Below, piece after piece: positions 47,101-58,200 of a stretch of DNA of 64,000 nucleotides. Source of the DNA: Rhododendron vialii (taxonomy: Eukaryota > Streptophyta > Magnoliopsida > Ericales > Ericaceae); assembly GCF_030253575.1 (NCBI RefSeq), contig NC_080559.1, positions 8,770,501 through 8,834,500 of the forward strand. Reading direction: 5' to 3'. The translations under genes and the position numbers were made by a program. Position 1 is the first letter of the stretch, and the number at the start of each line of letters is the position of its first letter. The notes under the pieces are model-generated. The model ran no database searches and had not been told where the DNA came from. It saw only the letters and a program-made list of their open reading frames with translations.

Positions 47101-50100
47101 CTGAATTTGACCAACAACATAATGATGACAATGATGATTCTTTTGACGTTGGGATTCTAAATACAGATGACTTAGAAGAAGAGGAGGTGGACAATTCGTT
47201 GATCTCTGTTGTTAGACGTATCCTTACAGCACCTAAAGTTGAAAAGGAGGACTGGAGGCGTACTTCTATCTTTCAGATGCTGGTCCGCTGTGGAAACCAA
47301 GCCCGAAAGCTTATTATTGACGGTGGGAGTTGTATGAATGTTGTATCTGCTGCCACAGTGGAGCGTCTTAAACTTCCTGTTCAACCACATCCTCATCCGT
47401 ATAAGGTAGCTTGGATCGACAACACTTCCATTCCGGTAACTCAGCGCTGCCTAGTTTCTTTCTCTTATGGTTCTTATAGTGATTCCATTTGGTGTGACGT
47501 CATTCCCATGAATGTCACACATATTCTTCTTGGGAGACCATGGCTTTATGATAGAGATGTGCAGCATTGTGGGAAAGAGAACACGTATGCTTTCTCATTC
47601 AAAAACAAGGAGATCGTTTTGAAGCCAATGAATACAGCTGAAATGGAAAAATACAAGGAAAAGAAGCCAAAGGGTGTTGCAGAAAATAAGCCTAAATCTC
47701 TCCACATTCTCACCAAGAAGTGTTTTCAAATAGAGAGTATGGAACTGGGAGTTATATATGCCATGGTGGTAAAAGAAGTATCAGAATCAGCTGCTGCAAC
47801 AGCCTCTGAATTTCCATCAGAAGTGGCTGAGTTGCTGTCCCATTTTTCTGATGTTGCACCTAAAGAACTCCCAAATGAATTACCTCCCATGCGCAATATC
47901 CAGCATGCAATAGATCTCATTCCAGGATCGCAATTGCCTAATCTTCCGGCCTATCGCATGAATCCAAGTGAACACGCAGAGCTTAAAAAACAGGTAGATG
48001 AGCTTCTGTCCAAGGGGTTTATTCGTGAGAGTTTAAGCCCTTGTGCTGTTCCAGCTTTGCTCACGCCAAAGAAAGATGGCAGTTGGCGCATGTGCATAGA
48101 TAGCCGTGCTATAAACAAGATTACAATCAAGTACCGGTTCCCTATCCCAAGGCTTGATGATATGTTGGACATGCTGGCTGGTTCTCGTATATTCTCAAAG
48201 ATTGATTTGAAAAGTGGCTACCATCAACTACGCATAAGGCCAGGAGATGAATGGAAGACAGCTTTCAAGACCAAGGATGGCCTCTATGAGTGGCTAGTCA
48301 TGCCATTTGGTCTTACAAATGCCCCAAGTACATTCATGCGCTTTATGACGCAGGTATTACAGCCTTTCATTGGTCACTTCCTGGTTGTTTATTTTGATGA
48401 TATTCTAATATATAGCAAGACCAAGGAGGAACATATCTTTCATCTTCAACAAGTTTTGAGGCTTCTCCGTCAAGAGAAACTCTACATGAACTTAAAGAAG
48501 TGTTCTTTCATGAGTCCAAGGATTGTATTTTTGGGTTTCATTGTGTCCTCTAAAGGTGTGGAGGTCGACCCAGGTAAAGTGAAAGCTGTTCTAGAATGGC
48601 CAATTCCCAAAACCTTGCATGATGTACGCAGTTTTCACGGGTTGGCGACTTTTTATCGTCGATTTATTAGGAATTTCAGCATGGTAATGGCACCTATCAC
48701 TAACTGTATGAAAGGAGGACAGTTTGTTTGGACCAAGGCAGCAACAAAAGCTTTCGAAGACATAAAGAAAATGATGTCTGAGGCTCCTGTTCTACGTCTT
48801 CCTGACTTCTCAAAGGTATTTGAAGTGGTGTGCGATGCATCACACGTTGGGATTGGAGGTGTTCTTAGTCAAGAAGGGCACCCGGTTGCTTATTTTAGTG
48901 AAAAACTCAATGAAGCCAAGCAGAAGTATTCCACCTATGACAAAGAATTTTATGCAGTGATTCAAGCACTTCGCCATTGGCGACACTATCTTCTTTTTAA
49001 GGAGTTTGTGTTATTTTCCGACCATGAAGCACTCAAGTACATCAACTCTCAAAAGAAGCTGAATCATCGACATGGCAAATGGGTTTCATTTCTGCAGGAA
49101 TATTCTTTTGTTATCAAACATAAGGCTGGTTCAGAGAATAAGGTTGCTGATGCCCTTAGCCGTGTGGTGTATGTTCTCTCTTCCATGGCTATACAAGTGG
49201 TGGGTTTTGATTTGCTTAAGAGAGACTATCCTTCTTGTAAGGATTTCAGCTCTATACATGCTCAGCTGCTGGCTGGACAGCAGGGAGGATATGGTGATTT
49301 TTCTTTGCATGATGGTTTCCTCTTCAAGGGAACCCGACTTTGCTTACCCAACACATCCCTCCGTGAAGAAATGATTTGGGAATTGCATTCCGGAGGGGCA
49401 GCAGGTCATTTTGGAAGAGAGAAGACAATTGCAATGGCCGAAGATCACTTTTATTGGCCAAAGCTGAAGCGAGATGTGGGCAGGGTTGTTTCGCAATGCC
49501 GTACTTGCCAACTTTCAAAGGGAAGAAAGAAGAATACGGGTTTATACACTCCGCTACCTGTGCCCCATGAGCCTTGGCAGGATTTAAGTATGGATTTTGT
49601 CCTTGGATTACCAAAAACCCTTCGGGAACATGACTCTATCTTTGTGGTTGTGGATCGCTTCTCCAAAATGGCACACTTCATTCCTTGTTCAAAGACATCG
49701 GATGCTGTCCACATTGCTAAGCTCTTCTTTCAAGAAGTTGTTAGACTTCATGGATTGCCAAAGACCATGGTCTCTGACCGTGATTCAAAGTTTGTGAGTT
49801 ACTTCTGGCGAACGCTATGGAAGTTGCTGAATACAAAGCTGAAATTTTCTTCGGCTTTTCATCCACAAACTGATGGTCAAACGGAGGTTGTTAACCGCAG
49901 TTTGGGTAATCTACTTCGCTGCCTTGTGGGTGATCATGTTGGCAGCTGGGATCAGGTGCTTCCCATGGCTGAATTTGCATACAACAGCTCCGTTAATAGA
50001 TCTACAGGACGCAGCCCTTTCGAAATTGTCACAGGTTTGCTTCCTAGGAAACCAATAGATTTGGTTCCTCTACCTATTCAGGCTCGCCCAAGTGCTGAAG

Positions 50101-53100
50101 CTGAAGCTTTTAGTCAACACATCCGTGATATCCACGATGATGTGCGGCGAAAGATTGCCATCAGCAATGAGAGCTACAAACAACATGCTGATTTGAGGCG
50201 GAGGTTTGCTGAATTTAATGAAGGTGACATGGTTATGGTTCGAGTCAAACCAGAACGGTATCCTAAAGGGGTTTATAAGAAACTTCATTCAAAGAGTGCT
50301 GGTCCATTTAAAGTTCTCAAGAAAATCAGCTCTAACGCCTACGTGCTTGAATTACCTGATGATATGGGCATAAGTAACGTGTTCAATATTGAGGATTTGA
50401 CTCGATATTCTGGGCATGTTGAGGATAGTAACCGGGCTGACCCTGTGGCATCTCTCCCGGCATCCAAATGTTTCAAGGATGAAATTGAAGATGTGGTGGA
50501 TCATCAAATTATTTCGACTCGACATGGAGGTTATCAAAAGTATCTCATTAAGTGGAAGGGGCGTTCACTTTCAGATTGTACTTGGATTACTGAAGAGGAA
50601 TTTCACCGCCTCAATCCGGACCTTCATGAACAGTTCCATGCTTTTAATTCGTCGGGGTCGAGTTCTCTCAAGCCGGGGAGAGTTGATGGAAAATGGCAGC
50701 ACCCGATAAAAGGCTATAAAAAACGTGGATTGGATGGTTCTAAGGCCCAAGCCTTAATTTGGCATATGCTGGATGATGTGGGCCCTACCTGGGATATTAA
50801 TTAGGCATTGGCTGGAACATTAAAGGCTGTGACTTTTCATGAGCCTTGTGTCTTTTCATGTAGGGAAGTTTGACCACATATTTAATGCATTCAACCCTTA
50901 TGTATGCATTCATCCTATCCAGCCATCTAGGGAATATGAATAGTTATTTGCATCCAGCCATCTAGGAAATAGGAGTAGTTATTTGCATTCAAGTATTATG
51001 GAGTCTATATAAGTCATGTAATCTCAAGAGCTTGAATTATGATTGATTGAATGAAAATTTAGCTTTAAGCTTTATGATTGTGTGATGCAATCTCATTCTT
51101 TGGTGTGATGCTAAAGAGGCCTTAGGTGTGATGCCTTTGGTAACCTAGGTGTGAGGCCTAGATCTATCCTTCTCTTACTCTTCCCTCCTTAAAAATACTG
51201 TTCACGTCTACTATTCACAGTCCTAAAAACAGCCCCTTTCCCTCGTCTTCGGTCATACTTAGCCCCATTCCAATCTGTCCTGCATCAAACTAATAAGCAG
51301 AACCTACTAACATGTCTGCAATATAGCCTCAGCTCAACTCTTCCTTTAAAAAGTACCAGGTTAAAAGTGAGAAAACTGGAAAATGTCAATCCTTAATCAT
51401 TCTAGATTCTACCAAGTGTAATTTAGGGGTGATCATTGAGTATCTCATATTCTCATGGCTTGAACAGATGACTTCCGATTCTTTTGGTACGACGTACCAA
51501 TGATACTTTCTGTGTTGTCAAGTACTGATGTAGTCTATTAACTAAAAAACTTCACTGCAACGATATCTTCTTTTAGGTACTTTATTCTTTTATCCCTATG
51601 CCAAAGTAGGAGTCATCTAACTGAAATTTGTCGAAAAAGCTCTTGCTATGAGCAGATTATAAATCATGATTGGCTAAGCCTAGGCATCATACCAAAACAA
51701 GGTATCCACAAATGATCAACATGAGAGAGAGTTTGTAATTCATAAACCTAAGCATTGGAGTTTTCAATCTGTAGATAAAATGGATAACTGATATAACATA
51801 GCATACGTCTTTACAAGTGCATAGCTATGAAACTAAGAAAACCCAAACAAAACTGCCAGCCAGTTAGGTAAGCTTTTTAGGGAACAAAAGGGCAACTGTA
51901 CAGCAAACAATAAGTTCACTAGATTTAAGTTTCAGAAGGTGAAACAAATGATTCAGCCAAAAGAAGTACAACTAGAATGAGGTGAAAGCTAGTTGGAATA
52001 TTGAATTAGCAATCCGCAATGATTACCCAAGAAAAACAGACAAGGCGCAAGTTCAAGGCATATAAAACAGAAGAAGAATCATGATCAAGTATGACATCAG
52101 AGATATGCTGACCCAGTATTTAGGAAAAAAGAACTCTGACTGAGGACTAACTTGCACAAAGTTATGTTGGCTATCCTTGCAACAAGGCGCTACAAATTAA
52201 GTTGAGTTACATAGTTCTTCATCTAGGTCATAGTTCAAGTAGTTTAGAGCTGATAAAATTGCATACCACATGCATCCTGCTATCATGAATAGTACGGTTA
52301 GTTTATTAAAGAAGGGAAGCAGTGAGTGTGCTGCTCCATCCAGAACCTAAAGAAGTATTGGTCAGCTAAATTATTATTCTTTTTATAAGCATCACTCGGT
52401 TGAATGATAAAACTAAGGTACCTGTTGTAGATGACATGTACAAAAATAAGTTTTCCTCAATTAAGATCCATAACTATTCATGAATCATGATACAACCACC
52501 ATTTTATACGCAAGCATAACTGCAAATTGGCAAGCAGCTAATTCACCTCTGAGGGACCAAAGAGGCAAACTTTAAAGTTCCCATCAGCTAAAAGTCGCAA
52601 CCTATTGCAACCAGCACAAAAATGCTCCGTCATAGATGTAATAAAAGAAACTGTGCCTTGATGCCCCTCTATTCTGAAATTCTTGGCTGTATCTGTGGGA
52701 TGATCCCGTATTCTATTCAACCCTGTAAACCGTTTAACCTGTTCGGTAATGATGAAAGATTTAGAGTATGTTCAAAAGGACCTTCACAAATCTAACCATG
52801 GGATACTGTTGAATTTCTACCTTACCACTCTGTCGAACATCTCTGCATACGGTACAAGCTTCTTGACATTCCAAACATTTCCATCAAAGGGCATAAACTC
52901 AATAAACCGAATGTTGATTGGTTTCTCACGAGTCAGCTCCACAAAATCACAGATCTCATCATCGTTGAATCCACGCATTACAACACAATTCACCTGAAAT
53001 ACAGCAATATGGAAAAATGTGATCAATTTGTGACAAATAAACCATTGTTCAACATAGTAAAACCATTGTTTAACATCACCATTTTAATTAACAACATAGC

Positions 53101-54513
53101 ATTTTGGTATATGATAACATTCAATCGACGCAATAATAAGTGGAAAGAGATAGACTAAGAAAAAACTTGGAGATAACATACTTTAACAGGATTGTATCCA
53201 AGGTCTATGGCAGCGTTGATCGACTCCATCACCCGTTCATGCCCTTTTCGCCTCGTCATAAATTCAAATTTTGCCGGAATCAATGTGTCTAAGCTAATAT
53301 TCAACGCGCTAAGCCCACATTCTTTCAACTTTGGAAGTTTCCTTGCTAGAGTAATTCCATTGGTAGTCATGGCCAAGGTCTTCAGCCCTTTCAAGTTAGA
53401 CAGTTGTAAACATATTTCTTCGATATCTTTCCTAATCGTCGGCTCCCCACCAGTCAAACGAATTTTATTCACCCCAGAGCCAACAAAGAGATTTGCAAGA
53501 TGGATAATCTCTTTCTGCGAGAGAAGCTGAGGGCTAGGAGTGAGTTCCGCACCCTCAGCTGGCATACAGTACTGGCAACGTAAATTGCAACGCTCGGTCA
53601 AGGATATTCTCAAGTAAGTGTGTAGCCTTCCAAAGGAATCAACTAGCATATCAGAAACAGAATTCTCTGCAGGAGCATCTTCCAATAACTTCTCACATGA
53701 AGTTGCAAACATCTTTGTCAACGATCCGCTCAGATGACCATTATATAAACCTTGACAGTTACTACTTCTGCATTGGAAGTATGATCTTATTCGACAATTA
53801 ACCTGGTTATGAGCATGAATCACTGTTAGGCATGCACATCTAGACACAGAAACACACACACACACACAAAAGATACACATAGTTGTAATACCAAATTAGG
53901 CTAAGTTTCCCTTGTTGTCTAACGGACTAAACGGCTAAAACCCACAGAAATACAAATTTGTCATTCTCTCACATACATCAACTAAAAGTCCAAATAACGG
54001 AAACAACTTGTCTAAAGCCCATAAGCAATAGACAAACTTCTTTAGGGAAACCCACCCTTTAGCCATAAAAACATATCCATATCATCCTACGTGCATACAC
54101 GCACATCTGTGTAGATAATTTGATTGATTTTTCATAGCCTGCATTCATGCACATCTGAAAATCAACCCTTTTTTAGGTAAAAGATGTATGATTCTATGAT
54201 TGACTTTTCATGGCCTGCATTCATGCACATCTGAAAATCAACCCTTTTTTCGGTAAAAGATGATTCTATGAAGAAGGCAGAAATCCAACACCCACAAAAA
54301 AAATACGAAGATATCACAAAACAGGAATCGATTCTGTCGCTAGAACAACTGTCAACCAGCTACAAATACATACTCCGTATTTCTCTTGCTCATATTCATA
54401 CAGATAACATGAGAAGGAATTTCCGTTTGACCCAAAAAAAAAAGAAGAAAAAGATAACATGAGAAGAAACATACCGGCGAGGTCTCAAGAAGTCTGGAAA
54501 AATAGCGCGACAT
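44124..54513 (-). CDS. CNX2: GTP 3',8-cyclase (MoaA family), molybdenum cofactor biosynthesis
   Basis: A mitochondrial radical-SAM enzyme that, with CNX3, converts GTP to cyclic pyranopterin monophosphate, the first step of molybdenum cofactor synthesis. Exons: 54513-54475, 53802-53182, 52993-52826, 52738-52547, 45216-45148, 44207-44124. All are GT-AG and in frame, giving 390 residues, matching the plant protein as I remember it. The radical-SAM cluster motif CNLRCQYC is in exon 2, with [10 protein letters not shown] after it. The second cluster's CAGCNRL...FKVC is in exon 4. The C-terminus ends IHIGG, the conserved GG tail. Exon 1 gives a short basic N-terminus ([13 protein letters not shown]), consistent with a mitochondrial presequence. 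Intron 4 (45217-52546) contains an almost intact Ty3/gypsy element in the opposite orientation. Exon 5 and exon 6 lie beyond it, and every catalytic residue I can check is kept. Confidence 0.95.
44761..45104. mobile_element. Fold-back MITE rich in GGACACGG motifs, in CNX2 intron 5
   Basis: The left end GCTATGATGCACCGACATGG and the complement of the right end GCTATGAAGCACCGACACCT are inverted repeats. The arms continue with GGACACGG repeats around an AT-rich, palindromic centre (TATTTATTTA/TAAATAAATA). No clear target duplication. Confidence 0.75.
45344..45947 (+). repeat. 5' LTR of the chromovirus
   Basis: A 604-bp LTR beginning TGATGGAAAATGGCAG and ending CTGTCCTGCATCA. A probable TATA region (TCTATATAAG, 45664-45673) fits a retroelement promoter. 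Confidence 0.97.
46050..50804 (+). CDS. Gag-Pol polyprotein of the chromovirus
   Basis: An open frame of about 1,580 codons. Gag lies at roughly residues 100-290. The zinc knuckle [14 protein letters not shown] is at 47022-47063. The protease active site IIDGGS is near 47312. Reverse transcriptase spans 47990-48520 with YFDD at 48390-48401, and RNase H starts at CDAS near 48830. The integrase H2C2 finger is at about 49385-49510, followed by the D,D,E core to about 49900. The chromodomain-like YLIKWKGRS...TWITEEEF segment is at 50530-50620. The last 40 codons lie inside the 3' LTR. The frame has no ATG at its start. The natural ATG is probably 45976 ([11 protein letters not shown]), one frame away, so a single-base indel seems to separate it from the rest. 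Apart from that break it is uninterrupted. Confidence 0.92.
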   Translation: MEQLDNNNLRISTLEGQRTQPNDEQGGEQGENSGNNNPNENGENQGERTEEQRADSLRSQQFRAGQGQGMQQNSMSEWTHDLLQRNQHETYDTAGDITKKIKMEVPDFEGKVNPTLFHDWLASIEEYFDWYDMADDRRVRFAKMKLVGLAKIWWMGVEGDIRRLGQPPIGTWQEMKAKLREKYMPSNYHEKLCEQLIELKQNNMSVAEYMQKFDELKMRSQVTEDSSQTLARFKAGLRPDIRRELLRQPLYSLEHAFQVALDMEEYLKYPIPKKFGSQVGETAAKGYKDASRFQPSVSKQTSANTADPKGKNHAANKGGGKDNRCFKCGETGHMAYQCPKRNLHMGMEQEAEFDQQHNDDNDDSFDVGILNTDDLEEEEVDNSLISVVRRILTAPKVEKEDWRRTSIFQMLVRCGNQARKLIIDGGSCMNVVSAATVERLKLPVQPHPHPYKVAWIDNTSIPVTQRCLVSFSYGSYSDSIWCDVIPMNVTHILLGRPWLYDRDVQHCGKENTYAFSFKNKEIVLKPMNTAEMEKYKEKKPKGVAENKPKSLHILTKKCFQIESMELGVIYAMVVKEVSESAAATASEFPSEVAELLSHFSDVAPKELPNELPPMRNIQHAIDLIPGSQLPNLPAYRMNPSEHAELKKQVDELLSKGFIRESLSPCAVPALLTPKKDGSWRMCIDSRAINKITIKYRFPIPRLDDMLDMLAGSRIFSKIDLKSGYHQLRIRPGDEWKTAFKTKDGLYEWLVMPFGLTNAPSTFMRFMTQVLQPFIGHFLVVYFDDILIYSKTKEEHIFHLQQVLRLLRQEKLYMNLKKCSFMSPRIVFLGFIVSSKGVEVDPGKVKAVLEWPIPKTLHDVRSFHGLATFYRRFIRNFSMVMAPITNCMKGGQFVWTKAATKAFEDIKKMMSEAPVLRLPDFSKVFEVVCDASHVGIGGVLSQEGHPVAYFSEKLNEAKQKYSTYDKEFYAVIQALRHWRHYLLFKEFVLFSDHEALKYINSQKKLNHRHGKWVSFLQEYSFVIKHKAGSENKVADALSRVVYVLSSMAIQVVGFDLLKRDYPSCKDFSSIHAQLLAGQQGGYGDFSLHDGFLFKGTRLCLPNTSLREEMIWELHSGGAAGHFGREKTIAMAEDHFYWPKLKRDVGRVVSQCRTCQLSKGRKKNTGLYTPLPVPHEPWQDLSMDFVLGLPKTLREHDSIFVVVDRFSKMAHFIPCSKTSDAVHIAKLFFQEVVRLHGLPKTMVSDRDSKFVSYFWRTLWKLLNTKLKFSSAFHPQTDGQTEVVNRSLGNLLRCLVGDHVGSWDQVLPMAEFAYNSSVNRSTGRSPFEIVTGLLPRKPIDLVPLPIQARPSAEAEAFSQHIRDIHDDVRRKIAISNESYKQHADLRRRFAEFNEGDMVMVRVKPERYPKGVYKKLHSKSAGPFKVLKKISSNAYVLELPDDMGISNVFNIEDLTRYSGHVEDSNRADPVASLPASKCFKDEIEDVVDHQIISTRHGGYQKYLIKWKGRSLSDCTWITEEEFHRLNPDLHEQFHAFNSSGSSSLKPGRVDGKWQHPIKGYKKRGLDGSKAQALIWHMLDDVGPTWDIN
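50684..51287 (+). repeat. 3' LTR of the chromovirus
   Basis: 604 bp, 99.3% identical to the 5' LTR by direct comparison (four substitutions, no indels). The polyprotein frame ends at a TAG 121 bp inside it. Confidence 0.97.
51293..52546 (-). other. Native part of CNX2 intron 4
   Basis: AT-rich intron sequence with no coding or repeat signature. With the retrotransposon removed, the intron would be about 1.4 kb. Confidence 0.6.
54122..54268. repeat. 76-bp tandem repeat in CNX2 intron 1
   Basis: Two copies share GCATTCATGCACATCTGAAA, then ATCAACCCTTTTTT and GGTAAAAGATG, with a few substitutions and a 4-bp indel. Confidence 0.9.
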
Positions 54514-54538
54514 GGTGGCAGCGAGCCTTTTGATTTGT

Positions 54539-54662
54539 GGGTTTTGAGGAATTTCGAACGGGAACGGTAGTATTGAGGAGAATAGTGGGGCGGGCTATGC
54601 GGGTTTTGAGGAATTTCGAACGGGAACGGTAGTATTGAGGAGAATAGTGGGGCGGGCTATGC
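54539..54662. repeat. 62-bp perfect tandem repeat upstream of the CNX2 start
   Basis: GGGTTTTGAGGAATTTCGAA... GGGCGGGCTATGC occurs twice with no visible difference. It lies 26 bp upstream of the CNX2 ATG, so in its 5' UTR or core promoter. Confidence 0.93.
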
Positions 54663-55276
54663 GACAATTTTTTGCTTTCTTGGTTGACGGAGAGGTGAAC
54701 ATGGGAATCTATCTAATCCACCGAAGGACGGCCCGCTTCTCTGTATTGGGGCATCCATGCTCCCAATTGTTTCCGACCGTTCGATTAAATTATAACCATC
54801 ACAGCCATCCAAGGAAAGATAGCTCGACTCGTCGAATTTCGTTTTAGGACTGTAGACCCAACATTTTCTCTCTGCGTATAGTCCTTAATAAATTTTGTTC
54901 AATTATTTTTTCATTTTTTTATCTACTATTTTCACTCATTACCCAAAAAAAACTTTCTCAAGTCTTAAACTGAACATGGCCAATTTTTTTTTTGAATCCC
55001 TCTTCTTTGGTTGGTTGGTCTTTGACCGAATTAGAAAGAGAATAGTCGAGGCACACTCAAATTGACCTAGATACCATGACTGTAGAAATAAAAAAGGAAA
55101 CCCAAGTGTTCTTCGAAGGTTATAAAACACAAGTGCGGAGTAAAGCTTTCCTCATTTTGATTAAGTTACAATACACACGTCTTTTTGAATGCATGATAAA
55201 TATCCCATAACATTTATCAAAAAAGGGTTGCTAGAGGTGGCTAGAGTGGTGGTGGTGGAATGGTGGAGATGGTGAC

Positions 55277-58200
55277 TGTAATATCTTTTATTAAATAAAA
55301 ATGTTGTGATATTATTTTTAAAAATTATTTTCTTTGTTAATAATCTATTTTATTTAATTAGATCGATTAAATTGAATCAGGTGTATTCGTATTCGGAAAA
55401 AAAAAAATTTTGATCAAAGAGATTTTATTTTCGTAAATCGAGACCACGGTTAGTTTCAAAATATTTTATTTAGAATACTGTATTAATTTCGTAATTTTTC
55501 GAAATCGAAATCCGGACTACCAAACACTGCGACGGCTGCCCCTTCGTCTCCCCTTCCAGCTAATCTCCCTCGGCCCTCCCGTGACTAAAAGGCCAACCTT
55601 GGCAGTGATTGAAAGGCCAACCTTGGCCCTTAAGAAAGATAGCCGCAGCCTGTTTCGGCAAATCGCGGTCCGGTTCGACGCGTATATATATACACCACCC
55701 TCCTGTTATCTCTCTCGGCACCTCCGCCTCCTCCTCCGACGAATCTCCACCATCTCCTATCCAGGGACGGAATCAGGATTTTACCCTAGCAGTGGCGAAA
55801 TGTATATTAAAAAATAATAAAAAATCATTACAATATTAATAGTCATCGACTCCAGAAAAAATTAAAATAACATAATAAAAACTATAACAAATGATGTTTT
55901 TCATTTGCACATGGAGTATGAAAAAAGATTAATTTTAATTTTGGGTATCGATAAGGTCACTCCAACAACAACAACAGCAGAACCAAGTAATCCCCAATTA
56001 TTGGGGTATGAGCGGAGGAGGATTGGAGACAAACCTAACTTTTGGCAATATGTACAAAGTGGCTAATCTCAGAATATCACTTAAACAGTAGTCCCCCTAT
56101 ATTTGTTTTGTTGCGGAACCATGCCTTCAAATCAAAGTCAAATGACATCAGAGAGAACAGGCCTAGAGACGTTTCCTTTATTAATATTCTAGAGTATCGG
56201 TGTGCACAAAAATAATGCTACTTATCAAATTTATAATGTCACTCCTCATATTCCTATATGGATTTTCCAAACTGATAACTAAACTCCCTTTTGGTGGCAT
56301 TATAAATTTAGGGAGTAACATTATAATGAAATTCCCTTAATTTTTTAAGTTAAGTTATTTTAGGATTAAAATTAATGTGGAGTTTTTTATTTTTAATTAT
56401 ACATCATCATTTATATTATTTTATTTTGGCCCATTGAATTGAGTTTTAGAATTTTTTTTGGGTCTTGTTTCTTGAAAAAAAAAAAAGATTTATGACTAGT
56501 ATATAATAGAAAATAAGGAAAAAAAATCTAACAGTGGCAAGACTATATAAGTTGGGGATAAATTTTTTTTTTTAACATATAATAATTGCGTTTTCTAAAA
56601 ATTTTGTGGCCGCCACCCCGGTCCCATCCTTGCTCCTACCACCACCTTACCCGTGCACCACCACCTCTCTCGGCAGCCACCTCCTCTCCCCACCCCCGAG
56701 AACACCACCACCAGCCGCAGCCTTCTTCCACTGACCCGCCACCGTAGGCCACCACCTCGCCACTAAAATCACCATTTTTCCATAGCCACCACCTCACCGT
56801 ATCACCACCTTCAGCCGTACACCGCCACCCCGAGACCACCCACTACCGAACCCATCACCTCCGGCCCGTACCCGCCACCACCAGACTGCCGTACCCCACA
56901 CGAGCAATGAGAGAAAGAATTTTGGCCGTGAGTGTATGTGTGAGCCGTGAGTTTCGTGGGCGCGCCGCCGCAGACCCCGACAGACTACCACTGGACGCCG
57001 CCTTGAGTTTTCAGAACCACCACGGCAATTTACGGACACTGTACGACACTTACCCGGACTTAGAGCATTTGAGATAGTTTTCCGGAAACCCGAAACCTTA
57101 ATTTGCATTTTAATGGAAATAGAACCAAAACTTAATTTTGGATGAAGATGATGACTTGTTCTTAAATTATTAATTACTGTTTAGTCCTATTTTTATTAAT
57201 ATTTAGCCCGGTCTGTGGTAGAAAGTCGGTGGTAAGACCTGAAAATGATATTGTTCATAAATTAATTGATTACTACGAGAAATTGATGGATTAATGTTAT
57301 GATATGGTTTGGTGTTATTGAATTTCAAAATTAGGGAATAAGGAAATTTGTTAAAAGAAAAATATACATGGTTAATCATCTATTTTATTTAGAAAACCCC
57401 AAAGAAGGGAAATTGATGATAAAAAAAAATATATGCATATAAATTACAAGTAGTATAAGCTAAGTATAACTTAAAAGTTATTTTTATATAGCAATCAAAA
57501 ATTTATGTATGATATTATATGAAAACTAGACCTAATGTTATATGATTCCAATTTTCCTACTGAAAGTTTGTACTTGACAATAATTAAAAATAATAGGCAT
57601 TAAGGAAGAAATTCCTACTTTTAAGTACATAAACTTAAGTGGTATTGTTTTAACCACTATTGAAAACTAAACTAAAACTAATATAAAATGGTAACCAAAC
57701 ACAATCATGATTTTTGAAACTAATAGCGAAATATATAATTTCTGGTTATTATATATTAATAAAAACAAGTGATCAACGTATTAAGTATTATTTTGTAAAT
57801 ATTTAAATAAGAATAAGATTTATGAGTATTATTTGAAACTTAGAAAAAAATGAAATTTTCATAAAATATTAATATTTTATAGTAACAATAAGTTTATTTT
57901 TCTACTAATGATTTTACTTTATTGTTGTCACAACTTGATAATTAATATTATAATTGCCTTATTTTTTTCTTTTATAATCAAACTTGTAAAACTTGCTATT
58001 TGTTTCCATACAAGATTAAGGGTAACGGCTTATTCATAGAATGTTATGTAATTTACTGTTCAATATTATTATGTTGTTATTTCAATATCTCGCATCTTAT
58101 TGATTATTGTTCGATTCATGAATTTACGTGATAGATCAGACTTAGCAACATGGGTTGGTATATGCTAGAAATCACCTAGACGTTATTAGGTAAATGATAA

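Larger units (their letters stand above)
45344..51287 (+). mobile_element. Young Ty3/gypsy chromovirus retrotransposon in CNX2 intron 4
   Basis: A complete 5.9-kb element. LTRs at 45344-45947 and 50684-51287 are both 604 bp, TG...CA, and differ at only four bases by eye. The target duplication AACTA lies at 45339-45343 and 51288-51292. TTGGTATCAGAGC (tRNA-Met primer site) follows the left LTR. A purine tract (CCGGGGAGAGT) precedes the right LTR. One long frame encodes gag, protease, reverse transcriptase, RNase H, integrase and a chromodomain-like tail, in the gypsy order. The tail and the overlap of the frame with the 3' LTR suggest the CRM (centromeric) clade; this is inference. Confidence 0.96.

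Noticed and set aside
56636-57108. Minus-strand Gly/Trp-rich frames (GGGDTVRWW-like)
   Set aside because: They are translation of CCACC-type low-complexity DNA inside the putative solo LTR.
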